This document shows, in pieces, positions 50,601 through 62,500 of a stretch of 64,000 nucleotides of DNA (the first letter of the stretch is position 1; the number at the start of each line of letters is the position of its first letter). The stretch lies in assembly GCF_036669915.1 (NCBI RefSeq), contig NC_089315.1, forward strand, positions 18,662,010 to 18,726,009, in the 5' to 3' direction. The notes under the pieces were generated by a model. The model searched no databases. It was given only the letters and a program-made list of their open reading frames with translations, and was not told where the DNA came from. This stretch comes from Pocillopora verrucosa. Its lineage: Eukaryota; Cnidaria; Anthozoa; Scleractinia; Pocilloporidae. The translations under genes and the position numbers were made by a program.

Positions 50601-53600
50601 AAAACAAAATAAACAAAAAAAAACGTGATCTAATTTAAAAGGAACTTTTGGACTACAGTGACTTTGCATTTATTGAACATGATTTTAGCCTGACGTTTGG
50701 GTAACGCAGGCGAAAGTGGCATTTTTTGGGTGAAATATGCGCACAACGTTCCTGAGAGAACCCAAGCCACGATTAAAGTAACAGTAAAACAAAACAAACC
50801 GTTTTGACTCATGGCCGGAGTGGCCTCTAGGTAGGCTGACCGGCTGATGACTCCTGCCATGAAAGCTTGCTTTCCATTTTGGCTGTCTAAAAGCTGTACG
50901 CATGCTGTTCCATCGTCACTTTTGAAGAACCCAAGCACATCACCTTCCTCAAATTCTTTGTACAAATTAGGATCCTTCACCTTAAAGTGATATCCAATAT
51001 CGGCTCTTCCTTCATTTACTGTCAAGTTGTCATATTTTAAACTTCCAATGTAAGCACTTTTCGCTTCCAAGTGTTCAATCACCCGAAGGTTTTGAAAGGA
51101 ACTAGGAACTAAAGTCAATAACAAAGAGATTTTTTATATGATAGTTTAGGTTGAACTTATGTGCGCGCGTATTAGTTCAAAGGAATCTATAATTTCGACA
51201 TTTCAGTTTTTCTAGATTTGAGGGTAGTATAATGGTAGCAAACAGTAGAACCTGTATTTGACGAACCTCTATATAACGAAGTCCTCGGCATAACGAACCA
51301 TACTCTACAGCCACAGCCAAAGTTACAGTGAAATGTATGGGACAAAACCTCGATGTAACGAACCTCAAAATAACGAACCTCGATATAACGAAATCCTCGT
51401 TATAACGAACACAATCCAGAAGCCCAAACATGTAATATACCCCGATATGGCGAACAAATGTCAACACGTGAAAATTTTTGAAAAAGGATTTAAGAAACTA
51501 AACTAGTGAGCAGCACTCTGCGGACAGTAGTTGTAAAACTTCCTTATTCTACGACGCTTTTCGTCGACTTCTTCAGGGAGTTTTACAAGTTAACATGAAA
51601 CTAAACCGTGGCCCCTTAATTTTTTTCTTACCTTGCTTAAAAATTTTTAAAATTTTTCACAACTTAGCCTGTTTTTGTTCGATTGTAAGTCCAGCCAAGC
51701 CTATATTGGTTGTGGCTTATAAATACAGGCGTCTGATTTAATTTTTTTCAAAAACATTTCTTCATATAGACATTAAAGCACAAATGTTATTTACAGTAAT
51801 CGTTCCGTTCCCAAAAGGCTAAGTAGCGCAATGTCACACCACAAAGAAAAAAAAAAGAAAAAGGAAATCAAATCAAAAAAATCAAACTCACCTTTCTTTG
51901 GGGTTGAGCCTTCTGAAGTGGATTCCACTGAAGAGGAATCTGTTTAGTTTAAAAAGTGATGGGTATAAAGCATCTTTGTTTACTTATTTACTTTTTGCAA
52001 TTTTTCGTATCACTTTGCTTTCAGTTTTGAATGAAACACGGAGATACACAGTTTGGTGGGTTTAAGAAAGTGAACTAAATACAAAATCAAATGTTAGGCA
52101 ACTAAACGAGAAAGACCCCCCTTCTGTGAAGGATAAAAGGTATAGAAAGTACAAGTAAAGTTGAATAATGAACGGGAGAATGCATATTCTCCTAATTCTG
52201 CGAAACTAGCCATTTTTCCTTGAGATTTAAATTCTTCATCACGCCATGACTTGGTTCTTCTTTCTCACTTTTTTGCTTAAAGAGAGGATGAGAAGAAATG
52301 TCCCAAGTGAATTTTCTGTTCGTGCTTGTGGGATCGACTTAACAAAAAATGTCTACTTACTGTGTGTATTCCACTAACCTTCACTGGATTTCCTTTTCTT
52401 AGGTAAGCCAGTTTTAGGTTTACTTCTTAGAAGGAATGGTTTACTATAGAACTCTTGAGTCTCTCCAGACTGTGCGGGCAGCTCCACCAAAAGCTGAAAA
52501 ACGTTTTTCTTCTTCATGTCTCCTTTTTCCAATTTATACAATGGAGGACTCCAGGGGTTCGGGCCATCGTATTTAGAATCCAGATCAACTGAGAATAATT
52601 GCTGTACAAATCATGTAATAAAAGCGTCAATATCATCCACTTCACTGTGTGTAATTGGCTCGTTTGTGTCATAGCAACTATGATGACCCAAAATCTAAGT
52701 GACGGATCTATATGTCTGCCTCTGGCCTTAATATCATTTCCAATGATCTGACTCATCGTCAGTAAAGCGGGTCGATAGATTCCGATGAAAACCTTGGTGG
52801 TTTCTAGTTTCCTATTGGGTTCTAACTATGTATGTTTTAACAAGTGTCTGGAGATGAGGGAAAATCGGGGACCAGACCAGAGCTTTCAGCACTCGTTCTT
52901 AGTGGTAAAGAAGGCTCCAAGGGCGAGAGCGCTGCCTGCCGTCTGCTGTCAAAAGCATTCGCCAGAAAATCGGTTCAAACAGAACATTTCACCTTTAAAA
53001 CCATTCACAGATGGCAAGTGCACGCACAGACTGTACATGCAAACGGTGTTGTTGTTGTTTTTTTTAATAGAAGTATTACTGGAGAATTACTTGTAAAAAC
53101 AGTGACCACGGGTTCACTTGTATCCCCATAGCTATCTACAATATCTAGTTGGATCCTTTTGCTTTTGTCGTGATTAATGAACTCCCTGAGTTAACTTCCC
53201 AATGAACTATGTATAAGTTGATTTGAGAAGAATTTATCTATGTGTGCATAACCTCATCTGAGACACAAGGGAATAATTTGCCACAGCTGCGCACTTAGAC
53301 GCAATATGAGAATTTTTAACCCTTCCTCGCCAGGTGGACCTATGTAAACATAGAAAAGTCCTAAATTTCATTTGTGAAATAATTCTCAGTTACCCACGAT
53401 CCTTACATATCACAATCATATTTCCATACAGACGCCTCAACAATTCTATGCACTCACAGCGTGCATAGATGAGTGTTTACTGCGTAAGTGTAGCAGTTAT
53501 TTTGTGATACAAAATGTAAAAGCAACACCAATCATAATAGAAAAAGAGACAAAAGAAACATTTAAAACGAGTTGAATGATGAAATTTAACTTACCCTTGC

Positions 53601-56600
53601 GCCTTTATGTCCCTCAAACTTAACTGGCAAACTTACTGGTCCATTCCTGTCGTCGCAAAGTTCAGCAGCTTGTTTTTCACGCATTACCCAAACACGTATA
53701 GAGGTGATGTCGAGGATTTTCACGGGAGACCAAGCCTCCAATTGGATGACACCATCTTCCACGCGCTGTCTTGCTCTTCCTCCTTTTCGTGATTCTATTT
53801 TATCAAACACGTCCTTTTTTTCCAGAGTGACGAAGCGAACGTCTGGTTTGTCTTGGAAAACCTCGCTTTCAGTGGAATTGAAAAACTCTGCTACCGTTTC
53901 AGCGACTGTGAATGAGAAAACAGTAGTTTTATGTTAGGTAATTTTAGGGCAGTCCTTTAGTGCACATATGCCACGAACTATTGGTAATAACAACATCATT
54001 TCATTTTGTGGCTCTGTCAATAGGATCAAGTTATGAATGCTGCGAACATAAATTTCCTTTGTCCCTATTTACCGTGTGTAAATGATACGGTTCAACATAA
54101 TTTTTTATCTCTGGAATTACCTTTTAGGGTACAACACGGCCTATTTGTGAACATGAGAGCGCACCTATACCCTTCAGAGGTCTTCACTGACTGCACCTGA
54201 TCCTAAACTGAGTTGAATTGATTCTCACATTTTTCATCATCAGGCCCCGATCACTTGAACAGATGACAGAGGGAAATTTACAATATGTATGTTAGTTTAC
54301 TGTTATAATTAGTTTCGTTTACTCATACATGTTCAATTCAGTCGTTGAAATATGATCAAGAAATCGCACCAATCAGATGAAATGAACGAAAAAAATTGAT
54401 ATGAGAAGAAAGAGCGCAAATCATCCCTTAAAATGAAATACTAATCCCACCATATTTTTTAGACGGGCAGTCTGCACAAAAGATTGGTAAAAAACAGGAA
54501 AGCACATTTGTTTAAAATATTCTACAGACTAATTCGGATCAATTCATAGGATTTGTTATTCATTCATCTAGATTGCTGAAATGCTCACGGTTTTACACAA
54601 ATTCGAAAACAGTGAATTGGATATTATGGTTGAGAATGCATCGTTGAATCATTGAACAGGAGAATCTTGTTCAGGAGAAGTTAGGGGTCTGTATTCCTTT
54701 TGTAGTTTGCTGAGACAAGAGAATTCGAACCTGAATTTTCAAAAACAAGAGGAATAAAGAATGACAAGCAATCACTTTCGTAATTTTCAAATTTTGTAAT
54801 CTGTTTCATGTGCAATGTTTTAAAACAACGACTGGTAATAATCAATCAATCCCCCAAATGTACCACACAAAGGCGCGATTCATGCGGAAATCAGTTGTCC
54901 ACCAATATCCGAGCGTAATTAACTGTCTGCCCTACGATTAGGAAATAAATCTTGTTCTGGCTTTTACACAAAGTGATAAGATTATAATAAGTCCAAAATA
55001 CATTGAGCAACTAAAACGTGACGGTAACGCAAACATTCAGACTGAATTAGTCGTCTTTCTAAAGGGAGCTGGTACTGAATCATTAATCTTCGTTTCCACA
55101 ATAAACAAAGATAGGTTCAAGTATAGGCCTCATGCATCATACATTGAACCTGAGTAAGCTGTTGTTTTCAATTCACTGGCAACTTAAAACAAGCGTTAAC
55201 ACACAAAAGTTCTTACTTTGCATTTATTGATATCTGAGTAAGCGAAGATCACGTTTGAGGCGCAAAAGCACCGAACACTTTTTCCCTGAAACGGAAAAAG
55301 GTGCGAAAATCGCACCTATTGTTTTGCCTTCAACAGCGAGGTTTATTTGCTTCAATAGACCAAAAAACAAAAACGCGAGCCTGACAATAGTCTAAGAAAA
55401 CCAAAACCAACCCGCCTTTCTACACACTCTCAACATCGATATTTTTTTAATATAACCAGAATTTGTGGCATTGAAGTCGATAGTGAGTTCCTCATTGACA
55501 ACGCAATAATGTCGGTTGGTATTTTGTTCGCTTTTTCTTTTGGCTTGCTGTATGGAGCCTTCCAAACAAAAGTCCCAACAAAAAAATGTGCCAGAGTGTG
55601 CTGCCGGCCAACTACGCAACACCCGTCATTGACCAAGCGAAAATGAAACTCTATAAATTTAAACCGCTAATCGTCATAAACTGCTCACCCCTGACGCTAC
55701 TGTTTATATTCCTATCTCATCTTCCATACTGCATCAGCCAATCTGCCGCTCAAGTCCTTTTACCTTGCCTTTCTGTCTGCGTTTGCTGTTTCTGCGCACT
55801 TCAAGCGGAAAAAGTGAAATCAGTCAAACGTAAAAAGGTGCGAAAATAACACCTTTTTGTTTTCTTGGCTTGAATACTCTTTTATACTCATCGCGCTAAT
55901 GGTTGAACATTGACAATGCGAGAAGAAATTTTCAGCAGAATACAATTTAGACTTCTGCGATCAGTCCTTAAGGCCTGCCTGCGTAAACGGGCCTTAATGA
56001 AGACAAATATTGAGCGAACACAGCTTAACTGCGTCCTGTCCTGGCTTATAAGCTCTAGACCGCATTTTCAATCACTCCAAGCTACTCGCGGCCCCTTGCC
56101 GTGAAAACATGAACTGAAAACAAACTATTATGTCACAAGCGGCTGAATTCCAATTTATTTTATACTGACGGCTTATCTTGCCTCTGAAGAAGTCAGAGGA
56201 AGTTACTTCAAGAGAAAATACATTAACGGTCCGCTCGTTTCAAACACTGTATGACAATCGTTACCCTGGACAATTACTGACTAACCCCCTGTTAGTCTGT
56301 TCAAATTTTCCCAAGTAGACTACCGCTGGGGAAAAATGTCATCGCCGACAATTTGCCGAATGAATCCGAATCAAGCAGAGTAAAAGCTCGTGATACTAAA
56401 TAGAAAAGTCCCTTAGGATGGATAACAAAAGGCCAATTGTATTAAAAAATCCCAACCATAACAATAAGCAAAGTTTGATATGTAAAATTGTCTAGCTTTC
56501 ATGCGCGGACGGTGGAACGCCACAAGCTACTATTAGGTACTAAGGAAGTATTGTTTTCCAACAGTGTGATCGTATTGGCAAACAATAAGACCACTTACTA

Positions 56601-56674
56601 AACTGATCGTCGTGTCCACCGGGTAGGAGAGGCTGTGTCAGTTCTTCCAAGTCTTGTCTTGTGTTACCGTCCAT
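47675..56674 (-). CDS. Gene C: membrane-tethered domain X + Peptidase_G2-like protein, with a 2-nt lesion in the TM exon
   Basis: Exons: 56674-56599, 53905-53595, 52601-52379, 51939-51892, 51108-50800, 50566-50213, 49639-49472, 49166-49073, 47940-47675. Order of parts: short acidic start (MDGNTRQDLEELTQPLLPGG); domain X ~46-190 (NGPVSLPVKF, SVDLDSKYDGP, YKLEKGD, YSKPFLLRSK); PKKRK at 196-200; serine-rich linker; Peptidase_G2-like fold ~224-430 (ADIGYHFKVKDP, EEGDVLGFF, MAGVISRSAYLEATP, VKCMGSVRAGERIY); basic stretch; one TM helix (VAFLALALTAFWMYQFLY); Cys-rich tail. The layout parallels MYRF: DNA-binding domain, trimeric self-cleaving chaperone, membrane anchor. The TM exon is 168 nt against 170 in gene D; the missing 2 nt lie in a TG run, so the annotated frame ends at a stop at 49482 before the helix. 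All other phases agree with D. It is either a truncated allele or an assembly error. Confidence 0.8.
48150..48415 (+). mobile_element. 5'-truncated LINE 3' end in gene C intron 8
   Basis: The plus strand encodes GDRAFSLCPPKFWNCPPSYI, the conserved C-terminal block of L2/CR1-type RTs (AFS..AP.LWN.LP). It is followed by a frameshifted or stopped remainder and the 3' UTR words GTGAAGTGCTTTGGAACTTT and ATAAAGCG, then a TTATTATTGTTATTA tail. It is a dead fragment from a LINE family different from the one at 1.5 kb. Confidence 0.75.
48455..48470. repeat. Poly(C) run, 16 bp
   Basis: Uninterrupted C16 (G16 on the transcribed minus strand), in gene C intron 8 just after the LINE fragment. Confidence 0.95.
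49760..49985. repeat. Degenerate (AGTC)n microsatellite
   Basis: Long run of GTCAGT/AAGTCAGT words (GTCAGTCGGTAAGTCAGTAA, CAGTCAGTCAGTCAATC) with point changes, in gene C intron 6. Confidence 0.9.
51240..51460. repeat. ATAACGAACCTCG tandem repeat
   Basis: Many copies of a 13-15-bp word (CTCGATATAACGAA, CTCAAAATAACGAAC, CTCGTTATAACGAAC, CCCGATATGGCGAAC) lie in gene C intron 4. The word type is widespread in marine invertebrate transposons. Confidence 0.8.
51512..51590. repeat. Short inverted-repeat element
   Basis: TTGTAAAACTTCC and GGGAGTTTTACAA face each other about 60 bp apart, enclosing the hairpin CGACGCTTTTCGTCG. It is probably a fragment of a dispersed element, next to the ATAACGAA repeat. 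Confidence 0.6.
55250..55870. repeat. Pair of hairpin-bearing direct repeats about 540 bp apart
   Basis: GGAAAAAGGTGCGAAAAT (55.29 kb) and GTAAAAAGGTGCGAAAAT (55.83 kb) recur. The first forms an 8-bp perfect stem AGGTGCGA-AAA-TCGCACCT (55299-55317). The second forms a shifted 9-bp stem, AAAAAGGTG with CACCTTTTT (55832-55858). Both lie in gene C intron 1. Confidence 0.6.
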
Positions 56675-56829
56675 GGTTGTCTAAGAGCCTTTTGCCTTTT
56701 TTCTTCCTTTTATTCGACAAAAATGAAAAATTTGCACCTCCCCTGTTAACTGTTAATCGACTGCCCTTACCAAACAGGAATCTTAACAACCCGAAAGTCT
56801 CAGATGTAGTGACGAACTATGTCTTTGAG

Positions 56830-57910
56830 CTAAATTCGGGTTTCCCCTTCTGCTCGGAAACGAGGCTTTTAACTTCCTGTTTTGTTGCTTTGGATACGCT
56901 GACCTTGATATCATGATAGCCATATGACAAATTGTAACGCTAAACCTGGCTATTCTTAGTCAAGGATTGCCTATTAACTTTCATAGATGCCATTGGAAGA
57001 CATTTGTGGTAAGCTAGAGCTCATTCTCAGTTAGAAGAGACGGCATATCAAGGTCGAGAACACTTGCGGGCGTGACTGAACAATAGCTCATTATATTGCA
57101 AGTCACGCGTCAGAAATGTGGAGAAACTGGACTTGGTTCGCATACTCCCGAGGAGGCATGATTTACTTTGTTTGACACTCTCCTTTAAGGAAAATTGCAA
57201 TTAATTTTTTCCCCTCTTTCTTTCATAGTTCCCAGCTGCCTTCGATTAGGGATATGAACTTAGGCCACAGTCCATTACCACTACGGCAATGGACTCCTAC
57301 CAGAATCAAATAACTGTGGTGAGGGGTTGACAAATATGGGCCACCAAAATTGATCATTATGGCGTCCAGTGCCAAATTCAAAGATCCTCAGAAGGCGTAA
57401 GTCAAGTGAGTAACAACAATTAAATCTTATGTATATTTAGGTTTTTCCTTCTGCCTAGAATCGGGCTCGCGGCATGTCAAGCATCAGGAATGCAAAGAAA
57501 ATTGATTAGGTTCGAATACTTACGGGAAACCATGATTTCCTTGATATCAGCCTGTTCCAGGCTTTCAGTAAGTAAAACAAAGTGCGATAGTAAACAGCAC
57601 TTTACTATTAGAGGAGTGAAAAAACGAGACAAGTTTATGGTCGGGTCGTGAAACATCCCTCGATTTACCGCCACTCACTATTGTACCTCGTTCTACGTCG
57701 GTAACAGGCTACCTTTATATTACCCTAGATAAAATTGGTGTTGTTTTGTTAGTTTGTCATGCTTCATTGCTGTCTCCGGTTAGGGATAAAGATAAAGCTA
57801 GAAGAAAATATAGGGACATTATTAAAAAAGCCAATTAATTGTGGATTAAAACAGTAATTAGGGGCACCAAAATAGATTATTATGCTGCCTTAGCGTCACC
57901 TTTAAAGTGT
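56830..57910. repeat. Diverged tandem duplications upstream of gene C
   Basis: GGTTTCCCCTTCTGCTCGGA (56.84 kb) resembles GGTTTTTCCTTCTGCCTAGA (57.44 kb). GGTTCGCATACTCCCGAGGAGG...CATGATTT resembles GGTTCGAATACTTACGGGAA...CATGATTT. TTAGGGATATGAA...CACCAAAATTGATCATTATG resembles TTAGGGATAAAGA...CACCAAAATAGATTATTATG. Period is about 430-600 bp. Non-coding, in the C-D intergenic region. Confidence 0.55.
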
Positions 57911-59179
57911 TGCCAAACGCCAAAGATATTTAGAAAATTATGACAAAAAAAAGAATGACTAAGCTGAAAACCTGTATTTCCAAAGTTAAATTTTATTGGT
58001 TTACACACTCGAAATTAACGGAATGATCAAGGGATATAGATGAACACAATTATACATTATTCCAGTTTTAACTGAACAAAACTGGCAGGTCGTCTGAAAA
58101 AAAAAATAGGGAAGTGGTTGTTGATACGAAGAATGAAATATCCTCACGGGGTGTGATTTTTTTTATCTTTTAAATATCAAAGATATTAAACATATGCTTA
58201 GCATATGAGTAAATAAGTGTTGACAAATTTTTGCCTACGAAAATTTAAAAGCAAGAAGCATGAATATTCAGGCACCTATACTTATCTACATCTTACATCA
58301 CAACTTTAATCGAATTACTACCCAATGCCATGGTGATTTGAACTTTGGTTTGGCTTTTATCAACTAGATATACAGCTCAAGACCCCTTCCAAAACGCTTT
58401 GACCATTTCATGCTGAAGGGATGTCGTTTTGTTGTTTGTGAGGCCTCCAACATAAACTTTGATGAAAAGTAGCAATGCTCACGAAAACCTCAATGGCTAA
58501 CCGAAGAAAGATGAAAAAAACCTTCAAGTGAAAATAAGCTCCTGAACAAGAATATTTTTCCATGGAAATTTTCGAATGGCTTGCACAGTAAATAATATAT
58601 GGAATATAAAGGTCAATCAGATTTAGCTCCAATCCCAAAGGAGAGGTATGCCTCATAAATACTTTAGTTCTTATCTCCATTTTATAAATGTACCATAAAA
58701 AGATTACCACGTAGCGCGTTGAGGTTCCAAAGAGTAATCTAAGCGTTTAAATGTCGTTTTTTAATGTGATAAAAAATTTTATATCTATCTATGGACGATA
58801 GAATTTTGGAAAGAAGTCAGTTTCTGGCTACCAAAACACGCAGAACTACAACAAGCCAACCACAACTAACTGCTTGTCTGGTTGTCCCGAATCGAATGGA
58901 ATTTTAAAATGCAGTCTACGTCTTGATTATTTTCATAGCTACTTATAACCAGCAGAGAGGAAAACAAATGTTCTCCAGAATATCTCTTCTCATTTAGAGG
59001 AGTCACGTCACGGTCTGTTAATCTTTTAAAATTTACCCTTAATATTTACAAATTGCACATCTACAAAATCCACATCAATCGTCTCCATCCTCAACTATTT
59101 TCGTTCTTTTTTAGTTTCCATGTTCGTTAGTTCTAGAGACCTTTACATCTGAGCGTCGAAAATCATACGGGATTAATTT

Positions 59180-59415
59180 GGTTTTGCTTTACTTCGCTGA
59201 TTGATCTAGAAAACTCGCGGCAACAAATCATCCAATCAGATGCAGAGCTAAAACAAATCCTAACTTGGTCACACGCGTTTTCCCGCGCTTTAAGAAGGTT
59301 GCCTGTTGTTGCTTTGAGTTCTATTGGTTGATGATGGTGTTAACCTTCGTTCTGATTGGTAGTTGTGATTACTTTGGTGTTGGATTTTCGAACCTCAATT
59401 GAAAACTGCTCTAGT
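59180..59415 (+). mobile_element. CCAAT-rich dispersed repeat, copy 1
   Basis: Word order: TCATCCAATCAGATGCAGAG, CTTGGTCACACGCGTTTTCC, CGCGCTTTAAG, TTCTATTGGTTGATG, TTCTGATTGGTAGTTGTGAT, TACTTTGGTGTTGG, CCTCAATTGAAAACTGCTC. The same order recurs at 62.77-63.06 kb. I recall this as an abundant coral repeat. Alternating CCAAT/ATTGG boxes are conspicuous. Confidence 0.75.
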
Positions 59416-59503
59416 TAACCCGAAATTCATTTTGTGGTTTTGTGAAATTGAAGGTATTTTGCTCCTTACACGTTCAAATCATGACCTCAACTTCGTGTCT
59501 CTC

Positions 59504-62500
59504 TTATATTTTAAATTCCTCTGCAGGTATACATTTAAGATAATCTCGCAAATCTTTGTTTTGTACCGACGTATAATTATTCCAGCCATCGTTAGGCTTA
59601 TCCTGGTAGTAATAAACAATGGAGCAGTTAAAATTTATGGCAAAAATAATCGGCCCGCAAATCTGTTTGTTGTTAGAAATTCCCTGGACTTGAGCAGACA
59701 GCTTGTTCGCTCCACCATAAGCGCATCGATCCCAGTTTAGATAGTAATGGTGCTCACCAGGTACCGCTGAAATCAAATTCATAAATCAAATGAAGTACTT
59801 ATCATATGAAAAGGTTGAATTAATGGTAAAAGACAATTTGGTATTAAAAACAGAGTTGATAATGTAAATTGGCCACCGCAAATGATTTCCAAGGCTAACA
59901 TTTCGAGTGATGATCTTCCTTCAGAGCGACACGCTCGAAACATCAGCTGTAAACCTTTGCAAGGGCCAATCAATGTTATCAACTCAGTTGATAAAACCAA
60001 ATTATTTTGTAATATCGCAACAAACCCAGAACCACAGTTTCTTTCGAAACATATTCCTTCTATTCAAAGGCTTGCAACTTTCAGACATCCCCGTAGAAAT
60101 ATTCATTGTTTAAAAAATACCTCCCTCGTCGCCGTGAGCGGTTTGATCCATCACCATTTCTGCATGACACTTTGTACACAGAAAAAAACAATTCAAGGAA
60201 TTTAAACTCAGCTAACTTGACTAATACTTACCAAACTGCCTTGGAAAATTCTCTTTCTATCAAATCTGTTCTATTTTCCTTATCCTAAGTTGACTCAAGC
60301 CAGGCATTACACGGGTGTTGTTACAGATGGGCTTACCTGTAGAATTTAGCGGAGGAATACCGTCCAAATGCGGCGACATTTTTTGTTCAAGTCCATCCCA
60401 AGTGAATTCAATACCACGGGCATCACAACGCTGCAATTGCAGTTGGATATATTACTTGGAATGTAATCCAGAATTGTTTCAGTTTTGCTTCACCATTTAC
60501 TGTGATTGGTCTACAGTATTCCTAAAACCACTTTTAACCAATGTCATGCCGATATTTAACCGATTGCGACTGGCTCGATCACGTTTTAATTGACTACTCA
60601 TACCACTCCAATCTAATTGCGCATTTTACAAAGCGTATCGTGGTTTCCGTGGTATAAAACAACTAGCACGGTGAGCTATCCCGAGCATTTCGTTAGTCCA
60701 CCGCAGTATCATACCCAGACCTTTTCAGTTCAGAGCATCCACTTTACAGATTACAGAGTCTGTTACAAGGTTCATCTTAGACTGAACGGACCATGAAAAG
60801 TTACCTCCATATTTTATTTTTTTGAGCCATTCTGTTTTAATTGAAATAGTTACTTGCATGTAATGTAAATTGGCCACCGTAAAAAAGTTCTAAAGCTGAT
60901 GTTTAACTTAAGCTTTACGCCACATCGAAGAGTCGAAGGGCTAACTTTCGCTTTAGAAACTTCTTACGCTGGCCACATTATCGACTCAGTTGACAAAACC
61001 CCGCAATAATCGACGCAGTACCATACTTTCTTCATAAACTTACCTTCTTTAATCAATACGTAGATCATTTACTTACGTACCTGATGTATTTGGGACGTGG
61101 GAATATATCTAAATGAAGCCCTGTGACCTGGAATGGATCCCTGTTTGCATATCCAGTATCGTAATGCACTTCCCGGATACAAGTACTCGTACATAAAAAC
61201 AGCAACCAAAATGAGCAGAATGACGAAGCCCCACCCCATCACGCACATCACTGAGTAAGAGAAATATAAAATCACGCTTAAAAAGCTAGATAGGAAGACG
61301 ATTCAACAAAATCAGTCGATTAGCCAAAGGATCAACATTAAAAGCAAGCAAGACATTGATCGAGCAATTAATCGATCGATGGTTTAATCAGTTAGTTATG
61401 CTTGTATGTGTATGTTTGAAGCCTCAGATGATCACTTCCCCGATGAAGCTTTTCAGGGCCAATACGAACAAATTGAAACATTAATACTAAACTAATAATA
61501 AATGTTTAAAAGCCCCTTTTGGTCGGAGGAAAACCAATTGGCTATACATCAAGTGCAGCCAAGGAGTTGAACTTGGGGCAACTGAAAACGAATCTATTGA
61601 TAAACAGAGCGAAGGGCTTAAACCCGGGACTACCAGATTACAAGTCCAGCGTCCTAACCACTCGGCCACACTGTTTCATGTAAGGAGGTCTCTACAGAAA
61701 AAAAGGAAAATATTACTTACGTCTTCTAGTCTTCTTCCTCTCTCTTCGCAGTCTAATAGCCAAGTCCATCTCAAAGTGGTGGTACATGCTTTCTATTTCC
61801 GATGCAATTTCTTTATCACACACTCCCAGCACTATGCACACAAAGCACTGAACCAAATGTACATCATCCAGCTTGGAGGCTTTCTTTTCTTCCATTGCCA
61901 TGCCAAGTAATGTACTTGTTTTGCCGAGGAGCACACTGGGAGGCAGATGGGACTCTGGGATGGCTGTTCCAGGATTGTCCAAGTCCACAGAAGCGTAAAT
62001 TCGTTCTCCCGCCCGGACAGAACCCACACACTTCACTTTGATGACTCCGATAACGCAAACAACATCAGTGGGATCTAAGAAGGAAAATTACCTCCAGTAA
62101 ATTCCCTACCAATTTTGGCAAGCTAGTCATATACATAGCTAGTTAAAAAAAACTCACAGCTCACAACTATAGCATCCAACGTGATTGCAACCCTGCATAA
62201 AAAATTCAGATCGGTTTTAATAAATATGAAATTCTGCTACATGCACTTTTGTTGCCCTTTAAACTTTACTGGATTGTAATGTGGAAATAACAAGATTAGT
62301 TAGGAACAAACCGTCTTCACTAATAGAAGGTGTGGCTTCAAGGTACGCTGATCGGCTTACGACGCCCGCCATGACGGCATCTTTTCCATTTTTGTTGTTC
62401 AGCAGCTGTATGGATGCTCTCCCATCGTCACCTTTAAAGAAGCCGACCACATCTCCTTCTTCAAAGTCTTCACACAGGTCAGGATCTTTTAGTTTGAAGT

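Larger units (their letters stand above)
56675..59503. other. Intergenic region between genes C and D
   Basis: Holds the diverged duplications at 56.8-57.9 kb and the CCAAT-rich repeat at 59.18-59.42 kb. Otherwise it is AT-rich with no coding exons recognised. The gene C promoter should lie just right of 56674 but no TATA or initiator can be singled out. Confidence 0.45.

Noticed and set aside
55392..55622. Minus-strand frame in gene C intron 1 as an extra exon
   Set aside because: Exon 1 (ends phase 1 at 56599) already joins exon 2 (53905) in frame, and this segment has no acceptor/donor pair in that phase.
61610..61675. tRNA gene
   Set aside because: A and B boxes are present but the cloverleaf is degenerate and it continues into a SINE body.
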